A stretch of DNA of 64,000 bases from Enoplolaimus lenunculus. Taxonomy: Eukaryota; Nematoda; Enoplea; Enoplida; Thoracostomopsidae. Shown here piece by piece: positions 11,101 to 21,830 of the stretch (its first letter is position 1; every line of letters starts with the position of its first letter). Made by a program: the position numbers and the translations under genes. Location: assembly GCA_030248215.1 (NCBI GenBank), contig JASANG010000914.1, positions 1-64,000 of the forward strand, read 5' to 3'. Below the pieces are notes generated by a model. The model saw only the letters and a list, made by a program, of their open reading frames with translations. It was not told the origin of the DNA and ran no database searches.

Positions 11101-14100
11101 TTTACCGTGCGTTTATGAAAAAGTGAGTGAAAACCCCGTATTTAACCCAAAAACCATGTCATTCTACACCCTATGATTCAGATGTGTAGAAGTTAATCAT
11201 AGAATAGCAACGATGTTCTGTGCGTTGCAACATATCAAAAGGTCATTGCAACAAATTGCGTTAAATATAATACTTCTCACGACCCGTACTTAGATTTTAA
11301 AGCTGATTTCGCAATTTCCATCATTTTGTGATTATCCTAAATTCACAAAGGTAAAAAACACAACGCAAAACACAAACGCAGTCTGAACTCAGTGCAATTG
11401 CGAATGCGTTTTGATCCACTTCACTGCTCGCGATTGTTCGCTGTTGGTACTTAGTGCGATCATAATCGCGACTGTAGTCGCAATCCTGTATTAAATCTGC
11501 AATTGGTTGCAAACGCGATTACAGTCAATATTTGAAACGCTACTGCAACCGCGACTGAGTCGCGAGCATAGAACCATTGAAATGCGGTTACGACATCACA
11601 AACTTAAACGCAGTAAACGTAATTTCAATTACAGCGCACGTGTACCTGAACTACAAGAGCAATTTTTTGATACCACATAACAGCACAGAAATCTTTGAAT
11701 GAAAACGGCCGAATCCCAGTCAACAGCAACGCTGGGAATCGACATAGCGGAATATCGTAATCCAATTTCTCCAAAATCTCGGAGTCTAATGAAAACAATT
11801 ATCACCACAGCTTTAGGAACAAGTTAAGCAGTTAGCAAGGCGCGGCGACTTCCATTATCCCATCGCCTCACGAAACATTTAGCCACAAAACATAAAATAA
11901 TTATTTGCAACAAAACCCGCAATAACCATCAGTTTTTAACCTGAATCCGGTGCACAAAAAATGCAAATTATTACGCTATCTTACTCACCCGCTAGAGCTT
12001 ATTCTGGCTAAGAACCAAAACCTGTGGTTCAAATTGAACCTCTCTTACGCTTACCTGCGCTACTGTTGGCACCAAGTGGAATCATTAATCTATTTGAATC
12101 AATAGTTACTTCTGAATCCAGTGAGTCGACCGTGTTACACTCGTCCGGCGTCGAAGTTACTAGGTGCCGAAACGTTTCATTTATCATAGATGCATCATGC
12201 GTTGTTGATTGTTCTGCGATTTGGTCTGTAAGGGCGGCGCTATATTAACATTTTAACGTGCGTCACCGTCTGTCGCCGAACGTATCGTATACGAGTTACT
12301 CACGTACGATTCCGCTGAGCTTAACGGTTTTATACTATAAAACCAAAAACTACATATCTCTGTGGTCAGCTATATCACCCAACAGGAAAAGCTATCAAAA
12401 TGCACTTTTTATTCGTTACAAAATTATTGTGTTTAAGAAAAATAGGCCAATCAAAAATACAAAAAGCTTTACTTAAAAAAGCACGTCCGCGTTCATCCGG
12501 ATAAATATTCGTTAAAAATTGCCAGATATCGGGATATGAAAAAATATCCGATGCCCATCACTACCTAACATGGTAATTTAAAAATGTTATTTAATTCCTT
12601 TTTATTTAAAACATGACCCTTAAATGATCCAGGATAATGTGATGAATTTCCGTTATTTGTAAACAGCGATAATCAATCAAACTCACAATACTGCGTGCGT
12701 TGGTTATACAGCAGTTCTGATCAAAATACAAAGTAAAAAACAGTCAATACACACATCAACGTGTGAGAAAATAAATTTTTGTACATTCACCACTAAAGAA
12801 CTGTCAGTTCAGATAATAGGAAAACATCAACAACTAGAGTGTGCAAGTAAAACGCACAGGGCATCCTAGTTTCAGTTTATTCAAAAATGAATTTTTTCCA
12901 AAACCATCGGGGAGGCTACGGCCGGCCCCCTTGGCCCCCTGACCATGCCCTTGCCTAGAATACAACCTATTATCCAAAGCAGTACTTTTGAAATGCCCAC
13001 ATCCCTCCTAGTTGAGCCTCTGTCAACACGGAACTTACTTCTATTCGCATGCTCCTGATCAACAATCATCACATCACTATCATCGTCAAACATTTGATTA
13101 TCAATCCCTGTGACAACCTTCACACCACCGACGGCCCCTTTACTCCGTTTCCCCTTTGACTCGGCACAGACCGCTGCTATGCCATACCCCCCTCGTTTCA
13201 ATTTCCACTGACATTCTTCCAACACTGAATCAATTCGCTCCAAGTGTAACACCGGAATGTCACCCGTATCTTGACCTCTGATGTCCTTTTCTGATTGTTC
13301 CGCCGCCGTTTTCGCGGAAGTTTCTGATTTTAAGACTTCCTGTGAGACCCTATCTTCGAATGGTTCATCCTCTTCGGTTGTAAATGCTTCGTTACAAGTC
13401 CTGTCGTTGTCCCTCAAGGATCTTGAGTATGAGGTGCCGCCATCCAGCAGCCGTGACCCTGTCACACCTCCACCACTGGAGGTACTGGGTTCGTCCAGTA
13501 CGGGCGAAGGCGACGCAGTTCGCTCAGTTACAAAGTTAGTGCGATCAACATCTAAAACTCGTAACAGTAAATAAACTTTACGAGACCTCAATTAGGATGT
13601 TTCTGTTTGCGAGGCTCATTTCTGAAACCACCTGTCCTACAGCAACTTCAAAACACATTTTCTGATTTAAATAGCGCGCCTAGCACCTCAGCTTACCACG
13701 GCCATTTGCGAAGTACAAAAGCAAATGGATTACTATAAGTCAAAAATTAGTTAGTCCTTATTTACCAGCATTGCTTCCGCTAAAAATCCAATACATTTAT
13801 AAACACAGCAGGCAATATACCGATTCATGCTAAATTCCTTTCGCATTCCAATTACGAGAGAAGGATACACTTTGCGCTTGTAATCGCCAATAAACTCTAC
13901 AACCATGCATTAACAAACTTAGCTAAATTAAAAAAATTGCAGTAACCAATACAATTGCTCAAACATTACCTATTCCTTTCGCAAGCAGTGCTCTGCGACG
14001 CACATATCGACCGATAATAACAATAAATACATAAGCAGCGTATACTGACATAAACCCTGAAATGGAATATCAGTCATTAACTATGACGTTTCCAATGGTA

Positions 14101-17100
14101 CATGCCGGAGGTTAACCTGGTAAACTCTAACAACATTCATCCCAGTGACTAGCTTCTGATTCACAAGTTAAAATAAGCAAAATATTGATTAAACGTCTAT
14201 CACAACGGTTTTCAATTAAGCGATCTAGCAGTATTAGACTGTCAAAATTTACTTAACAGTGCAAGCAATGCTTGTTGCAACAACTGTTCTGCATTCATTA
14301 TGTGGCAATTATTGCTATTTACACTTCCTATTTTGATTTTTATATTTAACGACCAATAACACAAATAGCAATAAAATACTACTCGAATAGCAACAAATTA
14401 AAATCAGACATAAATAAGTAATATCTCTGTACAGCAATACTCAGCATTACAATAATAACTTACCGATAGATTGAGCGATTGTAATACGACCAGTAAACAT
14501 AACATAGAACGCGAAAAAAGTTGCACCAATGTAAAATATTACATCGCGCAAGAAAGGACGTTGCATAATCGGAAATGGTCGGATAAGCGTCACAGAGCCA
14601 ACAACTACTGTGGTTACAAAAATCCCGGCCCCTGCAAAAGTAATACACTGTCGTACCGGTTTGGGCACTCCCCAATACTTTGTTTTGAATGAGTGAAAGC
14701 TTTAACGCAATGCTCCGCCATATAGAGCCGTTTACGAAAATTTTCCTGTGGACGCGGTGGATCTCAAACTCACTTCACTTGGTTCTGATCAGGGTTGCGA
14801 CCGGATAATGATTTACCGGGTAGCGGAACCGGATACGGATATTAAATTTCATACCGGAACAGGAACCGGATACCGGATATTGTATATGTTAAAATAATTT
14901 ATTTTTTCGCTGTATTTCTAGCGTGCTCAAATTTTTCGTCTGTTATAAAGGTGATAATTGCTGCGGATAATCTGAAAATGTTTAGTGCAAAAATGCGTGT
15001 AACTCCCGCTCGCTTGCATAAGTTAAAAGTAGCTGAAAACGTATCAAAACTTGAACTTCTTGGCTTGCACAAAAATGTAATCGCAGCAAGATATTATTGA
15101 CGATCACCTGTAAAAAGTCGTTTTATGATATTCGGCACCACAATCGTAAATAGCCGGAAGGTTTATACCGGATACGGGAACCGGATACGAATATCCGTTT
15201 TTGCCGGATATTACGCCGGAGCCGGATATCCGGTCGCACCCTGGTTCTGATCACCAGACCGCTGTCTTAGCCACTAAGCTATGCGGCCGTGCAAACTATT
15301 TACTACGTACAGAACCAAAAACACATACAAATACAACAAGGTTATGTTTAACTATTTGACCCTCATACAAAGTACATATATGATTAATTCAAGGGTGCAT
15401 TAGCTACATTATATAACTGCCGCCGTATGCTTACCAAGTAAAGCGCTGAACATGAGATCAGGATTGTGATGTGAACCAGTTGCAACCGCGGCAATTGACG
15501 AAAAAATATCCGGTGCTCCATTGCCAAACGCGAGAAAAGTGACACCCTGCAAAAGCAACAACTACATACGGGGAAATTGGACAACTGAAAAGCTTGTTAT
15601 TGTATTTATTATCACCGTTTAAATCTTAAACGAGGTCGATGATTGCTAAATTCTAAATCATTATATAAAGTAACGCATGAGCTACGGGGGAGGCTTCTCA
15701 GAAGAAATTTGGAGCTTCAAAGTGGACAAATTAAATTTATTACATTCTGCCAAACCTTGTTAGCGTATGCAAGAGGTACCAAATCGATTGAAAATTAAGA
15801 ATCGTAATAGGCACCACTATACCTAATCAACCAAACTAAACGTAAACGTTAGGAAATACATCTGAATTTTGACTTTAATTTATTACCAAACACTCAAAAA
15901 CATTCAAAGCAAAACTTACAGCAATATTTTCACTTATTTTCAGTTGATCAACAATAACGGCTAAGCTCGGACAAAAACTGCAAATAGACACATATTGTAT
16001 TTTTAATTTTATGTAACGTGCAGGGTTGCAATAGGAACTAAGTTTTGCCGGAATAAGGCCAGGGACACGAACAGGAATTGAAATGTTTTGCAGGAATCGT
16101 AACAGGAACAGGAACTGGAAATTGAAATAATTTTCATCACCTAGCCACTGTTACCCTTTTTAGAAAACTAGCCGCAAATTTTCAGCTATTTCATCACCAA
16201 ATTTTTAACAACTTTTTAAAGACGTTTCTAATATTTAGATTATTGTGAATAATTTACCACGAAACCGTAAAAATTCCAGTTCATGCATCTTTAAATGTAG
16301 AAACAGGAACAGGAATTAAATTTTTGCAGGAATTCCGGTCGAACCCTGGTAGCAAGTATTACCAGCTGGTGACATACGATTTACAACAGTTTCCAACGAA
16401 GTAACGAATGAATACAAAGATTTAAAATTTAAGAGATCCTGATACGTTTTAAACTGCACGATGTGCCGTCGTACTACACTGCAAATTTTCGTATCCTGGA
16501 GGGCAGCTGTTAGCCAGGTTGAAAACCTATTACTAACTGGAGATATGTGCTGGGCAAATACGGCTGCATCTTCCAATCCAATTGAACCCAACATTAGATT
16601 ACATTCTATGAACGACATCTAGAAGTAAACGATCATTATTACACTACGCCACATAAGGAAATCAAAGGGTATTGTATTACTCCACAGATGAGAACCCTTG
16701 AACAAACACAACTTAGTCATTATCTCAAATGGAAAACATACATAACACTTACAATCCATCTGCAGTTACGCTCAGACCAACAAACAATATGAACAGCCAT
16801 AACACCTAAAATAAAAGGTACGCCACCCTAACGTGCAAGAACGAGTACTTATGTAAAACTAAACAAACCGGGCCACAGCAACACCATTATTTCGTTACCA
16901 CGCTTTTTGACACTAATAAGCACCGCGCCCTATTCGAACATCACAAAATATTTTTTAATTTGTTTAATACATTACATAACAGGGTTGCAATAAAAGTTCG
17001 GATGAAACCGAATCCACTAATGTTAAACAATTATGTTTACAATTTCAAACAAAAAAATTAAATACCTTCTAGTGTAAATCAATATTTTTTGGATCAGGTC

Positions 17101-17883
17101 ACAAATCTTAGAACTGAGGTCGGGCACGAAACAACTGCGTTGGCAAAAAACGTATATATTTGCTTGAATAATAAATTATTATTTTGTTGGTGCAGATTTT
17201 TCTGTTTCGGTTGTGCCCCTTTTTTGTTCGTCCAAATCTCAGAACTGAGGTCGGGCACGAAACAACTGCGTTGGCAAAAAAACGTATATATTTGCTTGAA
17301 TAATAAATGTTATTATTTTGTTGGTGCAAAAGCAATGTTGCAACTTTACTAAGTTTCCAGGTTGTGCAACCTTTTGAACAACCGGTCAATTGGCAGCGTT
17401 TGTTACTAAGTTGTCCGTTGTTTTGTAGTTTATGAAAATATATCAGAAATTTGCAAAAGGCAAGAAGGTTTGGCTTCAGATTCGACAATTTACCCCAATG
17501 GATTCAAATTCGGTCAATTCGTGGATTCTGGGCCACCCTGCTATACATATACATAACACAAAACTCTCTGACGCGTCAGACTGCATAACTGAAAAATATG
17601 TACTTTTAAGTGTGTCACATAGTGTTAAACTGATACACATACCAACGGTTTTACTGAAGTGTTATGAAATTTTAAATCAAATCATACGTTTCTTTATACA
17701 ACAATCAAATCAAAACCAAAAAAATCAACTTACGCAAACAGTGACTCCAACAGGCACCAGACCATCGCCGAAATGACAATAAATTACTACTAAATAATTG
17801 ATTACACTATCGCTATCACACGCCGAAGTATTGCGAATATACAAACAACGTAGTTGTGACACATTGAAATCGCTCGGATTACA
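8147..17883 (-). CDS. SLC8B1: SLC8B1/NCLX mitochondrial sodium/calcium exchanger (5' end missing)
   Basis: NCLX extrudes Ca2+ from the mitochondrial matrix in exchange for Na+ or Li+. Exons in gene order: 17734-17883, 16753-16805, 15920-15977, 15435-15546, 14464-14631, 13970-14056, one ending 13557, 12055-12225, 11646-11785, 10865-10973, 10310-10431, 9821-9898, 9461-9536, 9034-9114, probably 8482-8516, then 8147-8359 with the stop. The first alpha repeat reads FLAFGNGAPDIFSS. The second reads LLAWANSLG, completed across an intron by DLISN, then ACFGGPMF. Helices such as GAGIFVTTVVVGSVTLIRPF and YGGFISAVLWINFLANEI align to human NCLX. The N-terminal Cys-rich stretch aligns, but the signal/targeting exon is not found. 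The loop between alpha repeats is longer than in vertebrates. The acceptor of 8482-8516 looks non-AG. Confidence 0.9.
8632..8770. repeat. CGATTGC/GCGACT-rich repeat, copy 1
   Basis: This segment in an SLC8B1 intron is rich in GCGATTGCGACT-like words on both strands (for example CTACGATTGCGTC, GCGGTTGCGG). The same vocabulary recurs at about 11380-11600. It is probably a degenerate repeat family with internal palindromes and no coding content. Confidence 0.4.
11380..11600. repeat. CGATTGC/GCGACT-rich repeat, copy 2
   Basis: A degenerate repeat built from CGCGACTGTAGTCGCAAT-like words, related to 8632-8770. It lies in the SLC8B1 intron between 10974 and 11645. The local short ORF is a by-product of the repeat. 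Confidence 0.4.
12881..13557 (-). CDS. SLC8B1: candidate long acidic loop exon of SLC8B1
   Basis: A minus-strand frame of more than 220 codons lies where the cytoplasm- or matrix-facing loop of NCLX belongs, between the exons ending at 13970 and starting at 12225. An acceptor TTACGAG at 13558-13559 joins in phase to the preceding exon (G|TT). The peptide is Ser/Asp/Glu-rich, with EEDEPFEDR and DDDSDVMIVD. Human NCLX has a much shorter loop there (about 85 residues). The 3' donor is not fixed, so the exon may end well before the stop near 12881. An unrelated single-exon gene is the alternative. Confidence 0.5.
14740..15292 (-). repeat. tRNA-like sequence split by a transposon
   Basis: On the minus strand the right part reads GGCCGCATAGCTTAGTGGCT, with an A-box-like core. 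After skipping the inserted element 14790-15243 it continues toward GAGTTTGAGATCC, which resembles a B box. The reconstructed length is about 75 bp, like a tRNA or the head of a tRNA-derived SINE. It is probably a pseudo-tRNA, because the acceptor stem does not pair convincingly. Confidence 0.5.
14790..15243. mobile_element. hAT-type MITE with perfect 8 bp duplication
   Basis: The 454 bp element begins CAGGGTTGCGACCGGATA and ends TATCCGGTCGCACCCTG, near-perfect inverted termini. The flanking octamer gttctgat is identical on both sides (14782-14789 and 15244-15251). Such ends and duplication define a hAT-class non-autonomous element. It interrupts a tRNA-like sequence inside an SLC8B1 intron. 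Confidence 0.88.
16021..16348. mobile_element. hAT-type MITE in an SLC8B1 intron
   Basis: This 328 bp element has ends CAGGGTTGCAATAGGAACTA and GGAATTCCGGTCGAACCCTG. Its interior resembles the element at 4776-5183 (TTTTGCCGG, GGAACAGGAA). Flanks gtaacgtg and gtagcaag match only partly, so the insertion is old. Confidence 0.68.
17095..17335. repeat. two-copy direct repeat of about 100 bp
   Basis: The word GAACTGAGGTCGGGCACGAA followed by about 80 bp recurs at about 17110 and 17240 with few differences. It is a local tandem duplication in the intron after the first identified SLC8B1 exon. Confidence 0.8.
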
Positions 17884-19017
17884 CTGAACACAAAAAACAC
17901 ACGTCGACCCGTAATATAAACTGAGTTCAAACATTCTGGTGCTAAATCTTGATACCTTTTATACCAAAAGGGGCGTATTCAAGGGGAAGGTACCGAGCGT
18001 CCTTAGTAACATCAAATTGTTATCGAACTTCCGCATAAAAACTAAGCAGAAACTGATACAGTTACCGGTATAAAATAGTCAAACTTGCTATTATTAAACT
18101 TGAAGCTTAAAAGATAAATATCAAACAACTCACTTGACCTGACATTCCATACGTCTCGAAATTTGACGTAATGAACTTCGTAAGTATTAGTTCCTCATAT
18201 ATGCCGCCACTTTGATATATAAAAGAATACACTCAAAATAATTGTCTTGAAATTTCAAGATTACTACTATCTTAAATTTCTGAGACAAATGTCACATATT
18301 ATAGACATTAATAGCCTTAAACATCTCAGAAATTCCTGTCTGAAATGGTAAAACATAAATGTCATCTATTCAAAAAAACTACTGCTGCCAATTTATAAGA
18401 CATAAAAACAGTTGTTAACTTTTTAATTTTTAAAACAGATAGTGATCAAAGTAACGGAAACTGATATTGAAGCATAAAAGTTTCAAGGTGTTTTATTTTT
18501 CAACAACACAATTGAGACATGCAAATATTCACGGGCTTATCAAAAATTTTAAAGGATGAATGGCGGATGCATCGCAATTTTTAGGATTTTAGATGAACTG
18601 CGTAACTTTTATTTCATTTCGAACAATTGCAGAATATCTGCAATAAAAAATTGCGCAGATATATTCCTGATTTATAACTAATTTTCAGTGCACAAATTAC
18701 AGAATTTCCGTCAGAAAACGGACACAGATGTTTTACCGAAAACGCATATCCACTTACACCCTGGTAAAAAGTTGCTCCGTTACTTTTAGATTGTATAAAT
18801 AAAATTTCAAGAATATTTGGGGCGAGCTCAGGTTCCCCCAACCAAAGTTACCGTCTTGGAAGTACTAGGCTGTAAAATAATGCCTTTATATTTCAGAAAT
18901 ATGTCTTGATCTTTGATGAACCAGTCTTAAATTTCAGGTTTTTAAGTCTCAAATTTTTCAAACCTGTATTTCCGAAATGTCTGGAGTGCAAGACGTCTGG
19001 AGCACGTACTTATTAAG

Positions 19018-19322
19018 CATGGTACAACCGGAGGTCTGCCCCCGGCTCCGGCAAAAAATAGGTCTCGGCTCCGGTAGAATTTTTGCCGGAGTTTCCGGCA
19101 ATTTTGGTAGTAAAATTTTGCAAAGTTTATTTCCTTAGCGCACTTCGTTTTCCTTTTGTAACAAGTTTCATGGAAGAATTTCCAAATTAACAGCTTAGCA
19201 ACATATTACAGATATTGGCTAAAAATAACTAATAAACCACCATTTTATACAACTTAATTTCGCCTCATCTCCGGCAAGTTTCGTTGAGCACCGACTCCGG
19301 TATTCACCCCGGTTGCACCGTG
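19018..19322. mobile_element. hAT-type MITE with perfect 8 bp duplication
   Basis: The 305 bp element begins CATGGTACAACCGGAGG and ends CCGGTTGCACCGTG. The octamer ttattaag is identical at 19010-19017 and 19323-19330. The interior is rich in CTCCGGC words. It belongs to the same subgroup as 38651-38948. Confidence 0.82.
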
Positions 19323-19349
19323 TTATTAAGACATAATTCGCGACAGCGG

Positions 19350-19515
19350 GCGAGGGGGCGGGGGGGGGGGGGGGGGGGGGGGTGGGGGGGGGGGGGGTGG
19401 GGGGCAGCGGGGGGGGGCAGGGGAAGTGGCAGGGGTGGAAGGGAGGGAGGGGGGGGGGGGGGGGGGGGGGAGGGGGAGGGAGGAGGGGGGGGGGGGGGGG
19501 GGGGTGGGGGGGCGT
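19350..19515. repeat. long guanine tract on the plus strand
   Basis: About 165 bases are almost pure G with occasional T, A or C, including several runs of ten or more G. It abuts the GGGACAG array and could form G-quadruplexes on the plus strand. The long proline-rich reverse frames here are artefacts of composition. Such tracts are often mis-sized in assemblies, so its true length is uncertain. Confidence 0.9.
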
Positions 19516-20510
19516 GGCGGGACAAAGCGGGACAGTGGACAGCGGGAAGTAGGACAGTGGACAGTAGGACAGTGGGAAGAGGACAGGGGACATAAGGAAG
19601 TAGGACAGCGGGACAGTAGGACAGCAGGAAGTGGGACAGCAGGACAGTGGGACAGTAAAAAAAAAAAAGGACAGTGGACAGTGGGACAGTGGACAGTAGG
19701 ACAGAGGGACAGAAGGACAGTAGGACAGCAGGAAGTGGGAAGGGAAGTGGGACAGGGACAGTGGACAGGGACAGTAGGACAGGGGACAGTGGGACAGTAG
19801 GACAGGGGAAGTAGGACAGCGGGACAGTGGAAGTAGGACAGGGACAGTGGGACAGCAGGACAGTGGGACAGTGGGACAGTAGGAAGGGAAGTAGAGGAAG
19901 GGGACAGTAGGGACAGTGGGACAGCGGGACAGTAGGACAGTGGGACAGTAGGACAGTGGGACAGCAGGAACAGCGGGACAGTAGGACAGCGGGACATAGG
20001 ACAGTGGGACAGTAGGACAGTGGGACAGTAGGACAGTGGGACAGTGGACAGGGACAGTAGGACAGGGGACAGTAGGACAGCGGGACAGTGGACAGCAGGA
20101 CAGGGACAGAGACAGTGGGACATCGGGACAGCGTGACAGTAGGACAGCGGGACAGTAGCACAGTGGGACAGTCGAACAGCGGGACAGGGGGACAGTAGGA
20201 CATCGGGACAGTAGGACAGCGTGACAGTAGGACAGCGGGACAGTAGCACAGTGGGACAGCAGGACAGTGGGACAGTAGGACCCCGGGACAGCGGTACAGT
20301 AGGACAGCGGGACAGTCGAACAGCGGGACAGTAGGACAGTGGGACAGCGTGACAGTAGGACAGCGGGACAGTAGCACAGTGGGACAGCAGGACAGTAGGA
20401 CAGAGGTACAGTGGGACAATTGGACAGTGGGACGGTAGGACAGCGGGACAATGGGTTAGTAGGACAGTCCCGCTGTCCTACTGTCCCACTGTCCCGGGAC
20501 AGTGGGACGG
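19516..20510. repeat. GGGACAG/AGGACAG minisatellite array
   Basis: Roughly 1 kb is built from 9-10 bp units of the type GGGACAGTAGGACAGC, with scattered unit-length variants and a run of ten or more A near 19660. At the right end, near 20467-20515, the unit reverses orientation, giving a palindromic end CTGTCCCGGGACAG. Reverse-strand frames of more than 300 codons (repeated Ser/Cys/Pro) follow from the repeat and are not genes. Decayed relatives lie at 55910-56100 in the opposite orientation. Confidence 0.92.
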
Positions 20511-21463
20511 CCCACAGCGTAACATGGGCCATGGTCTTAAATTTCAAAAATTTCTTTAATATGTGTCAGTTATAATGTAAATTCTCAACGTAACAGCAAA
20601 TTTGGTGCGAATCAAAAACCTGTACAAAATGTTCCAAGCCCAGATTGGCTAACCTAAACGCTACACAAATACTGCTTCTGCCAAGAACCAACAACATTAA
20701 TTTTATTGTTAGGTAGTAACATTGTAAACAAAAACGATAAAACTTAAAACAAATAAATCGACACGTTTCAAAGTCGTTTTAAACTTGGCAATCAGTCAAT
20801 TACAACCACAAGCCTAGACCTATGTTTAAGCCTTATGTGAAACTCATGTTATAATATGGGCAAATGCTTCACGGTTTGTGTCAACTTTACAAATAATTCA
20901 GGATGGCTTTCATATTTGGTCAATAGACAAAACTCAAATATCATATGCCCTCAGCTTACAAACAACCGCTCTCAAATGTTCACTGTGTACAAGAGTCGGT
21001 ATATCACATAGTACTGTGGGACATTTATGCGAATATTTAGAATGTCATATGATATTCAGCGGGACAGTGTAATCTTTGGATGCTAACATATACATGAAAA
21101 GTCGGACGGCGGCGCCACAGATACCCTTTCCAATAACGAATACACGCCTACCAATTCGTTTCTGCAGCTTCATAATTGAAAAATTCAAATTTCAAATTCT
21201 AGTATATTGACATTGAACAGGACAATTTTTGTATGTTAACTCAAGTATGAAGACATTTGAAATTTATCATGTATTCGCAGACCATACCTCTATCATATGA
21301 TATTGAAGAACAAATTTTTGAATATGATATGGGGTCTATACGCAGACAAAACTTTACCCATTTCAAATAGGGACAAAACATGTCCCAAGCTGTCCGGTTA
21401 TAACGTGAACCACGCATTAACCTAAGCTTTCCTGTCTCTAAGTATATCGTTTCATATTGTTGA

Positions 21464-21610
21464 GTGGCAGTCAATGTTACTTTTAGGACCGCAACTGTAT
21501 ATTACGCATATTCCTAAGCATAAGCGTTGAAAGTATAGTCCGCATTCTATTCCTACTGTTTAGCAATCCTGTCAGAAAACGGGGCGGTCCTAGAAGCAAT
21601 ACGGGCACAC
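21464..21610. mobile_element. decayed GGCC-type MITE
   Basis: It opens GTCAATGTTACTTTTAGGAC, has the CCTAAGCATAAGCG interior and ends near GGGGCGGTCCTAG, like the family at 6376 and 33527. The right terminus is degraded. Confidence 0.5.
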
Positions 21611-21830
21611 TGGGCTATAATTAACACGAACGACATTTATGACAATCTTGTACGACCCGAAGAAGTATAATTTTACAATCAAAAATTCGCCAGGGATATT
21701 TACCTTAAAACAAATCTATGGATATTTAAACTAATACTTTGATCAAGACATTTAATTCTTAACATTCCACACATGACGTTTCTTGACGTTTGAAGATATT
21801 CTTCTAAATATTATGTCAAAATAAATAACG

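Larger units (their letters stand above)
14632..15434. other. SLC8B1 intron with a hAT element inside a tRNA-like sequence
   Basis: Apart from the hAT MITE at 14790-15243 and the split tRNA-like sequence around it, I see nothing else in this intron. Confidence 0.6.
17884..21830. other. repeat-rich region between SLC8B1 and MYG1
   Basis: The missing first exon of SLC8B1 should lie in or beyond the right part of this region, but I could not pick it out. It holds a hAT MITE (19018-19322), the poly-G tract and GGGACAG array (19350-20510) and a decayed GGCC MITE near 21464-21610. Around 18480-18765 a block ends in ACACCCTG, possibly half of another hAT MITE. Confidence 0.5.

Noticed and set aside
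12881-13591. Separate single-exon gene
   Set aside because: No recognisable domain, and the 5' part joins in phase to the SLC8B1 exon ending at 13970; kept as a candidate loop exon instead.
17089-17488. Repeated protein frames around 17100-17350
   Set aside because: Both strands are open across a local 100 bp DNA duplication; no domain, inside an intron.
19219-20547. Reverse frames of 300-440 codons, proline/cysteine/serine-rich
   Set aside because: They are open only because the 9-10 bp GGGACAG repeat and the poly-G tract have no stops in several frames; all three reverse frames are open at once.
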